From Natronococcus roseus (lineage in GTDB: Archaea > Halobacteriota > Halobacteria > Halobacteriales > Natrialbaceae), in NCBI RefSeq assembly GCF_043677095.1, contig NZ_JBHLJR010000005.1, forward strand, positions 310,001 through 374,000: 64,000 bases of DNA, read 5' to 3'. Numbering within the stretch: the stretch's first letter is position 1; every line of letters begins with the position of its first letter. A program made the position numbers and the translations under genes. Under the pieces are notes generated by a model. It saw only the letters and a list, made by a program, of their open reading frames with translations, was not told the origin of the DNA and made no database searches. This document shows positions 41,084-49,457 of this stretch, piece after piece.

Positions 41084-42391
41084 ATGGTAAGCAGAACGAC
41101 AGTTACACGACGCAAGTATCTGCTAGCGACAGGTGCAGCCGGTGTGACGGCCTTGGCAGGGTGCGCCGAGGACGAGGATCCGGACGAGATCGACGACGAG
41201 GGGAACGGAAACGGGAACGGGGACGACGACGGCGACCTCGAGGTCGTCCACTGGTGGACTGCCGGCGGCGAGGAGGAGGCCTTCGAGGCGCTGGTCGACG
41301 GCTTCGAATCGGAGACGGAGTACACGGTCGAGTCGAACCCGGCGCCGGGTGGGGCCGGCGCGGCCATCGACGCCGAGATCCAGACCCGGGTGCTCGACGA
41401 GGATCCGCCGGGAACGTTCCAGATCTGGCCCGGGGAGGCGCTTCGAACCTACACGGACGAGGGGGCGCTCGAGCCGGTCGGCGAGCTGTGGGAAGACGGG
41501 GCTGAAGAGGAGTACCTCGAGAGCGTTCTCGAGGTCTCCAGTCCGGAGGACGACATCGTGGCGGTACCCATCAACATCCACCGCCTGAACAACGTCTTCT
41601 ACAACGTCGAGGTGCTCGAGGACTCTGGCGTCGATCCCGAGGGAGTCGACAGCCCGGAAGCGTTCCTCGAGGCGCTCGAGGCGGCCGACGACGCGGGCTA
41701 CGTCGGGCTCACCCAGCAGACCCAGGAGCCCTGGGGCGTGCTCCAGCTCTGGGAGGTCGTGTTCACCGGCCAACACGGCGTCGACGCCTTCCAGCAGTTC
41801 CTCGACGGCGAGGCGGCCGAACTCGAGGCCGAGATCGAGGAGTCGCTCGCACTCGTCGAGGAGACCAGCGAGTACTACAACGAGGACGCCGGCACGGTCT
41901 CGTGGGACGAGGCCAACGCCGACGTGATCACCGGCGACGCCGCCTTCCACCACAACGGCGACTGGGCGGCCGGCGAGTACCAGGGCGCCGACGACTTCGA
42001 GTACGGCGAGGACTGGGACTACATCCCGTTCCCCGGCACCGAGGAGGTGTACACGATGGTGATGGACTCGTTCGTCATGCCGGCGAACAACCCCTCGCCC
42101 GACGCGACCGAGGCGTGGATCGAGTACTGCTCGACCGTCGACGCCCAGGAGCGGTTCAACCCGCCGAAGGGGTCGATCCCGCCACGAACCGATGTCCCGA
42201 CCGACGAGTTCCCGCCGTTCCTCCAGGACCAGATGGACGACTTCGAGGACTCCGACGAGCAGGTGACGTCGATCTCCCACGGGAGCGGGCTCGAGCCGGG
42301 ACAGGCCAGCGAGGTCGAGGAGGCGTTCGCGGTGTTTACCGACAACTGGGATCCCGAGGAGACCACCGAGGATCTGATCGGAATCTTCTGA
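41084..42391 (+). CDS. Sugar ABC transporter substrate-binding lipoprotein (CUT1)
   Basis: Extracellular sugar-binding protein of a CUT1 importer, 435 residues. Arg9-Arg10 and lipobox LAGC (Cys27) mark a Tat-exported lipoprotein, typical of haloarchaea; an acidic/Gly-Asn linker follows. The binding protein has VVHWWTAGGEEEAFEALVDGF, NIHRLNNVFYNVEVLEDSGVDP, TGDAAFHHNGDW and MVMDSFVMPANNPSPDA. It resembles glucose/maltose-type binding proteins; the substrate is unproven but probably a mono- or oligosaccharide released by the GH3 enzyme. Confidence 0.93.
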   Translation: MVSRTTVTRRKYLLATGAAGVTALAGCAEDEDPDEIDDEGNGNGNGDDDGDLEVVHWWTAGGEEEAFEALVDGFESETEYTVESNPAPGGAGAAIDAEIQTRVLDEDPPGTFQIWPGEALRTYTDEGALEPVGELWEDGAEEEYLESVLEVSSPEDDIVAVPINIHRLNNVFYNVEVLEDSGVDPEGVDSPEAFLEALEAADDAGYVGLTQQTQEPWGVLQLWEVVFTGQHGVDAFQQFLDGEAAELEAEIEESLALVEETSEYYNEDAGTVSWDEANADVITGDAAFHHNGDWAAGEYQGADDFEYGEDWDYIPFPGTEEVYTMVMDSFVMPANNPSPDATEAWIEYCSTVDAQERFNPPKGSIPPRTDVPTDEFPPFLQDQMDDFEDSDEQVTSISHGSGLEPGQASEVEEAFAVFTDNWDPEETTEDLIGIF

Positions 42392-42410
42392 GGAGTCACG
42401 ACGATATTTT

Positions 42411-43418
42411 ATGGGATTTGATATACGTCGGCTACTCGATCGTATTCGCCGCGGACGGACGGACGGCTCCGAAGACGACGAGCGGACGCTCAGGGCGGAC
42501 GGGGGGACGACCTCGAGTCGCGGAAGCAGGACCTCGCGGCTGCGCCACAGCGACGCCGTACAGGCGCTTCCGTTCTGGCTGCCGCCGGCGCTGCTGGTCG
42601 GACTGTTCGTCTACGGCGCGGTCAGCTGGAACCTGCTCATCTCGCTGACCGACTGGAGCGGGCTCGCCCAGCCCGACTACACGAGCCTCTCGCTCGAGAT
42701 GTACAGACAGATGCCGGACGACCCCTCGTTTATCGCGGCGTTTCGGAACACGGTCGTCCTGCTGGTCGCATTCACGGTCGTCTCGCTGGCGATCGGACTC
42801 GTGCTGGCGATCCTGGTCGACCAGAACATCCGCTTCGAGAACACGTTCCGGACGATCTACCTGCTACCGATGGCGCTGTCGTTCGTCGTCACGGCGATCT
42901 TCTGGTCGTGGATGTACAACCCCTCGACGGGGACGATCAACGTCTTCCTCAGTACGATCGGGCTCGACTTCCTGACGATGGACTGGATCGGCAATCCGAC
43001 GACCAGGCTGGCGGCGATCATCTTCGCGCTGACCTGGCAGTTCAGCGGCTACGCGATGGTCGTCTACCTCGCGGGGCTGCGGGCGATCCCCGACGCCCAC
43101 TACGAGGCCGCGAAGGTCGACGGTGCGAGTTCGCTGCGGATGTACCGCCGCGTGATCGTCCCCCAGCTCAGCGCGTCGACGACCTCCGCCGCGGTCGTGT
43201 TGATGGTGTTCGCGCTGAAGGCGTTCGACTTCATCTTCGTGATGTTCGGCGACACGCCCGGGCGATCCGCGGACATCCTCGCGGTGATGATGTTCCGGGT
43301 CGCGTTCTCGCGAACCGAGTGGGCCTACGGCGCGGCGGTCGCGACCGTCCTCTTCCTGATGGCGCTGTCGGTCGTCGCTCCGTACCTCTACATGCAGTAC
43401 AAGCGAGGTGATCTCTGA
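42411..43418 (+). CDS. Sugar ABC transporter permease 1
   Basis: A 335-residue CUT1 permease with a 55-residue Arg/Asp-rich cytoplasmic N-terminus and six helices (from ALPFWLPPALLVGLFVYGAV). The EAA coupling motif is YEAAKVDGASSLRMYRRVIVP, which docks on the ATPase. It lies 19 bp after the binding-protein gene. Its stop is shared with the start of a 24-codon ORF (TGATG). Confidence 0.93.
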   Translation: MGFDIRRLLDRIRRGRTDGSEDDERTLRADGGTTSSRGSRTSRLRHSDAVQALPFWLPPALLVGLFVYGAVSWNLLISLTDWSGLAQPDYTSLSLEMYRQMPDDPSFIAAFRNTVVLLVAFTVVSLAIGLVLAILVDQNIRFENTFRTIYLLPMALSFVVTAIFWSWMYNPSTGTINVFLSTIGLDFLTMDWIGNPTTRLAAIIFALTWQFSGYAMVVYLAGLRAIPDAHYEAAKVDGASSLRMYRRVIVPQLSASTTSAAVVLMVFALKAFDFIFVMFGDTPGRSADILAVMMFRVAFSRTEWAYGAAVATVLFLMALSVVAPYLYMQYKRGDL

Positions 43419-43492
43419 TGAAACGATATACGGGACGATCCGTGCGACGGAGTCGAACGACCGAACCCGGTCGCGGGGGTGACCACCGATGA
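43418..43492 (+). CDS. 24-codon bridging ORF between permease genes
   Basis: ATG at 43418 overlaps the permease-1 stop (TGATG), and its stop TGA at 43490-43492 overlaps the permease-2 ATG (43489) as ATGA. The frame exactly fills the gap. The peptide is basic (about eight Arg/Lys in 24, starting MKRYTGRSVRRSR) with no family. It may only carry ribosomes from one permease gene to the next; that is inference from the exact overlaps. Confidence 0.5.
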   Translation: MKRYTGRSVRRSRTTEPGRGGDHR

Positions 43493-44403
43493 CCGCTGCC
43501 GAGCGATCCGAATCGGCCTCGAGCGAGGGCCGACTCGCGACGACTCTCGAGACGATCGATAGCCAGCGAGCCGCGCTGTACGCGGTGTTGCTGGGTCTGA
43601 TCGCGTTCTACCTCTCCCCGCTGTGGGGCGGGCTGACGACGGCGTTCAAGACCCAGACGGGGTTCGTCCAGACGACGCCGCTGGCGCCGCCGACCCCCGA
43701 GTGGTTCACCCTCGAGCCCTGGGAGCTGGCCTTTGCGACGATGCAGGGCGGGCTCGTCAACAGCCTGCTGTTCGTCGTTCCGGCGACGATCCTGTCGGCG
43801 CTGCTGGGTAGCCTCGCGGCCTACGGGCTGACGAAGCTGTCCTGGCGGGGGCAGATCGGAATCCTCGTGCTCTTTCTGGCTGGGGTCTTCCTGCCCTATC
43901 AGTCGGTGCTGGTGCCGCTACGGCAGTTCTGGTCGGCCGTCGACCTCGCGGGGCTGCTCGCGTTCGCGCCGTTTCTCGCGAACCGAGCGGACTTGATCGA
44001 GCTGACGGTCACCCACACCGCCTACGGGATCCCGATCTGTACGATCCTGTTCCGATCCTACTACAAGACGCTCGACGACGAGATGATCGAGGCGGCGAAG
44101 ATCGACGGCGCCAGCGCCTTCGGGATCTACAAGCGGATCGTCCTCCCGCTGTCGATGCCGATGTTCGCCGTGACGCTGATCTACCAGTTCACGCAGGTCT
44201 GGAACGATCTGCTGTTCGCGCTGGTGCTCGTCACCTCGCGGTCGAACTACGTCGTGACCCAGTCGCTAAACGAGCTCCAGGGATCGATGGCTCAGGAGTA
44301 CAACATCCAGATGGCGGGCGCCTTCATCGCCGCTCTGCCGACGATCCTCATCTACGTCGTCTTCGGACGGCAGTTCGCGAAGGGGATCACCGGTGCATCG
44401 TAG
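43489..44403 (+). CDS. Sugar ABC transporter permease 2
   Basis: The second CUT1 permease, 304 residues, six helices. EAA motif: IEAAKIDGASAFGIYKRIVLP; preceded by YGIPICTILFRSYYKTL. It pairs with permease 1 in the membrane. Similar to archaeal glucose/arabinose carrier permeases (MalG-like). Followed after 24 bp by the ATPase gene. Confidence 0.93.
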   Translation: MTAAERSESASSEGRLATTLETIDSQRAALYAVLLGLIAFYLSPLWGGLTTAFKTQTGFVQTTPLAPPTPEWFTLEPWELAFATMQGGLVNSLLFVVPATILSALLGSLAAYGLTKLSWRGQIGILVLFLAGVFLPYQSVLVPLRQFWSAVDLAGLLAFAPFLANRADLIELTVTHTAYGIPICTILFRSYYKTLDDEMIEAAKIDGASAFGIYKRIVLPLSMPMFAVTLIYQFTQVWNDLLFALVLVTSRSNYVVTQSLNELQGSMAQEYNIQMAGAFIAALPTILIYVVFGRQFAKGITGAS

Positions 44404-44427
44404 ACGACCACGACACACTCACTACCA

Positions 44428-45573
44428 ATGGCAACTCTCACGCTCGAAAACGTAACGAAGCGCTTCGCAGACGGCGACGACGAGATCGTCGCGGTCGACG
44501 ACGTATCGATCGAGATCGACGACGGCGAGTTCCTCGTCCTCGTCGGTCCCTCCGGCTGTGGCAAGTCGACGACGCTGCGGATGGTCGCGGGCCTCGAGAC
44601 GATCTCCGAGGGCGCGATCGCGATCGACGACGAAATCATCAACGACGTGCCGGCCCAGCGACGGGACATCGCGATGGTGTTCCAGAGCTACGCGCTGTAC
44701 CCCCACATGACCGTCCGGGAGAACATGCGCTTCGGCCTCGAGGAGTCGACCGACCTCGACACCGAGACGATGGACGACTCCGTCGAGCGCACCGCCGAAC
44801 TGCTCGAGATCGAGGAGCTGCTCGATCGAAAGCCCGGAGAACTCTCGGGCGGCCAGCAACAGCGGGTCGCGCTGGGGCGGGCGATCGTCCGGGATCCGTC
44901 GGTGTTCCTGATGGACGAACCGCTCAGCAACCTCGACGCGAAGCTCCGAGCGGGGATGCGCATGGAGCTTCAGCGCCTGCAGAACGACCTCGACGTGACC
45001 ACGGTGTACGTCACCCACGACCAGACCGAGGCGATGACGATGGGCGATCGGATCGCCATCCTCGACGGCGGGAAACTGCAGCAGGTCGCGACGCCGCTCG
45101 AGTGTTACCACCGTCCGCGGAACCTGTTCGTCGCCGGCTTCATCGGCGAACCATCGATGAACTTCTTCGACGCGACCCTCGAGGGCGACGAGCTCGTCCT
45201 CGAGGGAACGGAGCTGTCGTACCCGCTCTCGGCGTCGATCCGGGAGGAGCTCGAGGGCGAGACCGAACTCGTTCTCGGCGTTCGCCCGGAGGACGTCGAG
45301 ATTCTCGACGAGGCGACCGACGACCACGCGTTCCCGGTCACGGTCGACGTCGTCGAGCCGATGGGTAACGAGAACAACCTGCTGGCGACGTTCGAGGGGA
45401 GCGAGCTGTCGATCAACGCGATCGTCGACGGGATGCGCCACGTTCAAGCTGACGAGCGCTACGCCGCCCGACTGCCCGAGTCCGCGATCCATCTCTTCGA
45501 TCGCTCGAGCGGGCGGGCGCTGCACAACCGCCGAATCGACGACGAGGAGAAGCTGCTCGAAACGCGCGTCTGA
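44428..45573 (+). CDS. Sugar ABC transporter ATPase (MalK/UgpC-like)
   Basis: Energy-coupling subunit, 381 residues. Walker A GPSGCGKST, Q-loop MVFQSYALYPHMTV, signature LSGGQQQRVALGRAI, Walker B VFLMDEPLSNLDAKL and switch His in VYVTHDQTEAMT are all intact. The C-terminal TOBE/regulatory domain (about 240-381) includes GVRPEDVEI. It completes the CUT1 importer. Confidence 0.95.
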   Translation: MATLTLENVTKRFADGDDEIVAVDDVSIEIDDGEFLVLVGPSGCGKSTTLRMVAGLETISEGAIAIDDEIINDVPAQRRDIAMVFQSYALYPHMTVRENMRFGLEESTDLDTETMDDSVERTAELLEIEELLDRKPGELSGGQQQRVALGRAIVRDPSVFLMDEPLSNLDAKLRAGMRMELQRLQNDLDVTTVYVTHDQTEAMTMGDRIAILDGGKLQQVATPLECYHRPRNLFVAGFIGEPSMNFFDATLEGDELVLEGTELSYPLSASIREELEGETELVLGVRPEDVEILDEATDDHAFPVTVDVVEPMGNENNLLATFEGSELSINAIVDGMRHVQADERYAARLPESAIHLFDRSSGRALHNRRIDDEEKLLETRV

Positions 45574-45647
45574 GCGACGCGAAGTCGGGAACCGAATCTC
45601 CACAAAGGTTTAACCATACAGGTGGCCTCGTCCTCCACGAGAGGGAC

Positions 45648-46244
45648 ATGGCTTCAGACGACACCGACGACCGCCAGGACGAGGGGGGCGGGGACGACGA
45701 ACGACTCGAGGCCGACGGGACGGGCACCGAACGCCCCCCGACCGTCGAGGAGGTCGACCAGCGGATCGTCGATCTGCTCTCGTGGATCCTCGACACGGAG
45801 ACGCGCGCGAAGATCTACGTCCACTTGCTGGCGAACCCGGGCAGCACCTCCGAGGAGGTCGCGAAGGGGACCGGGCTCTACCCGAGCACCGTCCGGGAGG
45901 CGCTGGCGGAGCTTCACGACGAGGAGCGCGTCAGCCGGGAGAAACGCGAGAGCGAGGGGGCCGGCAACAACCCCTACGAGTACACGGCGATCCAGCCCAG
46001 CGAGCTGGTCGGCGGCGTCGTCGACCAGGTCCAGCACGAGCTCAACACCATCTTCACGCTCGATCGAGTCCTCGACCGACACGCCGAGGACGGGTTCGAG
46101 GAGGACCTCGAGCCCGTCACGATCACCGTCGACGACACCGATGCGACGTCGACCGACGACGACGTCGATCCGATGGCCCTCGAGGACGACATGGACATCG
46201 ACAGCGGCGAATCGGACGACGACGAGCCGGAGTCGGACCGGTAG
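45648..46244 (+). CDS. Winged-helix transcriptional regulator (TrmB/ArsR-like)
   Basis: A 198-residue protein with an acidic N-terminus (about 1-45), a winged helix-turn-helix LLANPGSTSEEVAKGTGLYPSTVREALAEL, the wing EERVSREKRESEG, a short helical dimerisation region DQVQHELNTIF, and a very acidic tail. Position at the end of the sugar ABC cluster, 74 bp after the ATPase gene, suggests it regulates that operon and binds the palindrome at 41021. It lacks the sugar-binding domain of TrmB, so effector sensing is unclear. Confidence 0.82.
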   Translation: MASDDTDDRQDEGGGDDERLEADGTGTERPPTVEEVDQRIVDLLSWILDTETRAKIYVHLLANPGSTSEEVAKGTGLYPSTVREALAELHDEERVSREKRESEGAGNNPYEYTAIQPSELVGGVVDQVQHELNTIFTLDRVLDRHAEDGFEEDLEPVTITVDDTDATSTDDDVDPMALEDDMDIDSGESDDDEPESDR

Positions 46245-46248
46245 CAAT

Positions 46249-47346
46249 CTACTCCTCGAGTCCGAGTACCGCGGGCCGCTCGAGTTCGAACGATCGATCG
46301 ACGGCCGTCGCAGTGAGCGTCGGCCATTCGCCAGTCTCGGTCAGCACCTCGATCTCGGTATCGGTAACGAGCGCGGTGTCCTCGCTTTTCGCGCCCTGTA
46401 CCGTCGGGTTCCAGGCGTAGGCCATCGGCGACCGGACCGATGCCCCGTGGTCCGGCGTCGCGATCCACTCGCGGCCGGCGAAGCCGGCGGCCCCGCCCTG
46501 GTGGTGGCGCTCCCACTCGCCGTCGTGGCCGACCGCGGCGTAGGCCTCGCGGATCGAATCGAAGACGTTGCCGGCCGTGCCGCCGTTCGTCGCGGCCTCC
46601 CGGGTCGCCGCAAGCGCCGTCGCCTCGACGCGAGCCGCGGCCCGGTGGCGCTCTCCGAGCCAGTCGGGTGGATCGAAGGCGACGGCGCGGGTACAGCTGG
46701 CGTGCAAGCCGCCCCGTTCGGCCGTCGCCGAAACCAGCGCGTAGTCGCCGAGTTCGGCCTCGGTAGGCGTGTAGTGACGGTACTGCTGGGCGCGCTCGCT
46801 CCCGCCGGCGAGGGCGACGGGCGACTCGATCCCGCGGGCCGAGAGCCCGACCCGCAGCGCCGAGACGACCTCGCGCTCGGTGTCGGCGGGCTCGAGCTCC
46901 CGACAGACCGACTCGAGGACCGTCGCCGTCTCCCGGCCGAGCTCGCGGTAGCGCTCGTGGTCGCGCTCGGTCAGGGGCTGTCGGAGCTCGGTCGGGTCGA
47001 CGCCCTCGAGTCCCGGGACGTCGATGTCCGCGGCCGCGCGCTCGCCCCCGGTCCGATCCGCGATGGCCTCGGGGAGCGACGACGCGTGCCAGGGGAACTG
47101 CTCGACCGTCACCGTCTCGCGGTCGAGGTCGGGCAGCTCCTCGGCTTCGATGCGGGCAGCCTCGATGTTGTTCGTCACGACGTGGAACTCGCCCTCGAAG
47201 CCGACGGCCGCGACGCCGGCGTCGCCCTCGCGGTCGACGACGTTGCTCCCGCCCGTGAGCCAGGCGAAGGCGTTCGGCCGGGCGAACCAGATCGAGTCGA
47301 GGTCGCGGGCCTCGAGGTAGCGCTCGAGTCGGTCGCGTTTGTCCAT
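46249..47346 (-). CDS. M24-fold (aminopeptidase P/creatinase-like) protein without metal ligands
   Basis: A 365-residue protein with the two-domain layout of M24 proteins: creatinase-type N-domain (SIWFARPNAFAWLTGGSNVVDREG) and pita-bread domain. The five metal ligands do not match: where Asp is expected, ALVSATAERGGLHASCTR has Ser/Ala, and the Glu near the end is WNPTVQGAKSEDT. A central His (RHHQGGAAGFAGRE) remains. It is thus probably not a metallopeptidase; creatinase uses the same fold without metal. Function unknown. It converges with the regulator gene. Confidence 0.78.
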   Translation of the reverse strand: MDKRDRLERYLEARDLDSIWFARPNAFAWLTGGSNVVDREGDAGVAAVGFEGEFHVVTNNIEAARIEAEELPDLDRETVTVEQFPWHASSLPEAIADRTGGERAAADIDVPGLEGVDPTELRQPLTERDHERYRELGRETATVLESVCRELEPADTEREVVSALRVGLSARGIESPVALAGGSERAQQYRHYTPTEAELGDYALVSATAERGGLHASCTRAVAFDPPDWLGERHRAAARVEATALAATREAATNGGTAGNVFDSIREAYAAVGHDGEWERHHQGGAAGFAGREWIATPDHGASVRSPMAYAWNPTVQGAKSEDTALVTDTEIEVLTETGEWPTLTATAVDRSFELERPAVLGLEE

Positions 47347-47447
47347 GCCGGGCGCTGGTGAGGGCGAGCCTTGAATGCGACGAACCGGTTCGGCTCGAGT
47401 CGGACGAACGGTGCGAATCCGCCCGGAACCGGGCTCGACTCGGACAA

Positions 47448-47457
47448 TCTAAATACG
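47448..47457 (+). promoter_or_regulatory. TATA box of ctaA
   Basis: TCTAAATACG lies about 33 bp before the GTG at 47486 and supports that start over the in-frame ATG at 47459, which would fall within the promoter. Confidence 0.6.
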
Positions 47458-47485
47458 GGTGGTCCTAACCCTCGCCAGAACGCCC

Positions 47486-48358
47486 GTGTCGACCCACAGC
47501 CACACTCCCGGTCTCCGATTTCGCTCGTTGATCGCTCGCGTTGGCTTCCCACACCTGCTCGCGGCGACGCTCGCGCTGGTCGCGGCGACGATCCTGCTCG
47601 GCGTCGCGGCGAAAGCCACCGGTGCGGGACTGGCCTGCGAGGCGAACTGGCCCCAGTGTGACGCCGGCCCGTACAACCTCCTGCCCGCGAACCTGCCGAG
47701 TTTCTACGAGTGGTTCCACCGCTTCGTCGCGATGTTCGCCGGCTTCGCCATCATCGGCTCGGCGGTCGCGGCCTGGCGCTCACCGTCGATCGACAAACGC
47801 GTCACGGCGCTGGTCGTCGGCGGGATGATCCTGACGCCGATCCAGGTCGTTCTGGGCCGGGAGACGGTCACCCAGTACACGATGGACATCCTCTCGCTGC
47901 ACTTTTGGACCGCAGTCCTGATCTTCTCGATGTTCGTCGTCGCGACCGCGCTCGTCTGGTCGGCCTCGCTGCGAGCCGGCCACGTTACCGGTGCGCTCGG
48001 GCTCGGCCTTCTCGCCCTGCCCGCCCACGTCGCGCTCAGTCCGACCGACCTGAGCCTCGTCTCGAGCTACTCGCCGACGGTTCAGCTGCTCCAGTACGGC
48101 GTCACCCTCGCCCTGCTGGCGTCGGTGATCATCGCCGTCCTGGTCGGCCGGTGGCGCTTCGACGACGCCCCGCTGCTGGGGCTGCTCTCGGTGTCGGCCG
48201 TGCTGGCGCTCGTGGTCACCTACCTCGGCCGTCAAGCCGTAATGACCTACAGCCCGCTGCTGGACGACCTCTACCTCGTCGCCGCGCTCGCGTTGCTGGT
48301 CGCCTTCGCCGTCGGAATCTGGCGGAGCCGATCCGCGACCGGCACTCGAGACGCCTGA
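47486..48358 (+). CDS. ctaA: Heme A synthase (COX15/CtaA family)
   Basis: Membrane enzyme oxidising heme O to heme A for the aa3-type terminal oxidase. The 290-residue protein has eight helices. His residues in FYEWFHRFVAMFAGF and ILSLHFWTAV match the first pair of heme ligands; GLACEANWPQCDAGPYNL carries the extracytoplasmic Cys pair. The second half lacks obvious matching His motifs, as in some archaeal enzymes. GTG start at 47486 is chosen from the promoter position. Confidence 0.9.
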   Translation: MSTHSHTPGLRFRSLIARVGFPHLLAATLALVAATILLGVAAKATGAGLACEANWPQCDAGPYNLLPANLPSFYEWFHRFVAMFAGFAIIGSAVAAWRSPSIDKRVTALVVGGMILTPIQVVLGRETVTQYTMDILSLHFWTAVLIFSMFVVATALVWSASLRAGHVTGALGLGLLALPAHVALSPTDLSLVSSYSPTVQLLQYGVTLALLASVIIAVLVGRWRFDDAPLLGLLSVSAVLALVVTYLGRQAVMTYSPLLDDLYLVAALALLVAFAVGIWRSRSATGTRDA

Positions 48359-48860
48359 TCGCTCTCCTTTGCTTCTCGGTCGGTGGGAAGACGGGTTCGT
48401 TGTTCGATCCGTTCTCTGAAAGTGAGTCGATCGGCCGTTACACGCGGGCTGCGAGTGGAACGTCCGATGTCGAGTCTGCAGTACCGGTCAACCACCCCCG
48501 GGTGGGAGTGAGAGGGGCTGGCGCGCTCGAGAGGCGAGCGGACCAGGGGCTTTCGCGATACTCACTCCGGAGAACAGCTCCTGTCACACGAACACACGGA
48601 TCGCCACGCCCTCCCCAGCCGACTCACTCGCTTGTGGGTTCACGGCCGCTGGCCGTTCACCTGTCCGCGGCGCGTCGCGCCGCGCTCCGCTCGTTCGTCC
48701 CTCGCCCAACGTCGCCGTCCGCCCTCGCTCGGGCTCGGTCGGCCGACAGCGCGCGCCACCACAGGAGAGGTCGCTGAACCGAGCCGATTCCTGCTTGACC
48801 GATGCGTAATGCGATTTTCACCGGACTGCCAAATAGAGAACTGAGTACGACCGTTTACTG
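48359..48860. other. Gene-free stretch after ctaA
   Basis: About 500 bp, of which roughly 370 are copy B of the dispersed element; the first 115 bp show nothing recognisable. Open frames in it lack haloarchaeal protein features. Confidence 0.65.
48474..48842. repeat. Dispersed non-coding element, copy B (candidate structured RNA)
   Basis: Collinear with copy A (26364-26748). It keeps the small hairpin CCACCC-cc-GGGTGG (48492-48505), AGGGGCTGGCG, AGGGGCTTTCGCG and the later shared blocks. In place of copy A's 14-bp stem it has a 6-bp stem, CGCTCG (48524-48529) with CGAGCG (48535-48540) and a 5-base loop: different bases and length, same pairing. The right end ACTGCCAAATAGAGAACTG is again AT-rich and promoter-like on the minus strand. 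Confidence 0.65.
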
Positions 48861-49352
48861 CTATCCGGCCGTGACCACGATTCCCACAGCCCCGGCCGTC
48901 GCCGCGACGCCGACGAGAAGCAACGCGTAGTTCGCCACCGGGCTCTTCGCGGGCGTCACGTTCAGCGTGTACCGTCGCCTCGAGACGGGCCAGAACGGCC
49001 TGATTCCCATCGGCGTCAGCGCGTCGGCGAGCAGGTGCGAGCCGATCGAGAGCGTCCCAATAAGAAAGGCAAAGCCGACGAACGCGACGTCGATCAGCGG
49101 CGACGCAGCCTCGACGAGGACGGCCGCGGCCGCGGCGAGGGCGGCCCCGACCAGCGCCGCGAAGACGAGGGTGTGGGTCGGGCCGCGGTGTGCAACGAAC
49201 GGCAGTCGGTGATCGACGTCGGGCAGCGTCGACAGCGAGACGCAGACGAGTCCGCCGACGATCGCCACGGCCTCGAAGCCGGCGAGCGCGACGACGGCGC
49301 CGATCGGCGCGTACGCGAGCAGGGCGGCGCCGTAGTGACCGTACTGGTACAT
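48861..49352 (-). CDS. Membrane-bound metal-dependent hydrolase (DUF457/YdjM-like)
   Basis: A 163-residue membrane protein with four helices. Motifs of the family are HYGAALLAYAPIG at the start, TLPDVDHRLPFVAHRGPTHTLVF (Asp and His metal ligands), SHLLADALTPMGIRPFWP, and SPVANY near the end. The biological substrate is unknown in most members; YdjM is an SOS protein in bacteria. ATG 49352 (MYQYGHYGA) is preferred, with a TATA-like AATTTATCAA about 28 bp upstream. Confidence 0.87.
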   Translation of the reverse strand: MYQYGHYGAALLAYAPIGAVVALAGFEAVAIVGGLVCVSLSTLPDVDHRLPFVAHRGPTHTLVFAALVGAALAAAAAVLVEAASPLIDVAFVGFAFLIGTLSIGSHLLADALTPMGIRPFWPVSRRRYTLNVTPAKSPVANYALLLVGVAATAGAVGIVVTAG

Positions 49353-49457
49353 CCGGGATAACTGGTTCCCGATCGTTGATAAATTCTCCCCCGAACGCCT
49401 CGAGTCGCTCGCGTCCAACCGCGGTCGTTATGGGAGCCGACCCCCTCAGTTCGGGGC

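Noticed and set aside
46249..47346. Annotation as an active Xaa-Pro aminopeptidase
   Set aside because: Expected metal ligands are missing, so only the fold is asserted.
48474..48842. Protein-coding ORFs across the repeat copies
   Set aside because: Frames translate to Arg/Ser/Pro-rich peptides that are not shared between the two copies, so the conservation is at the nucleotide level.
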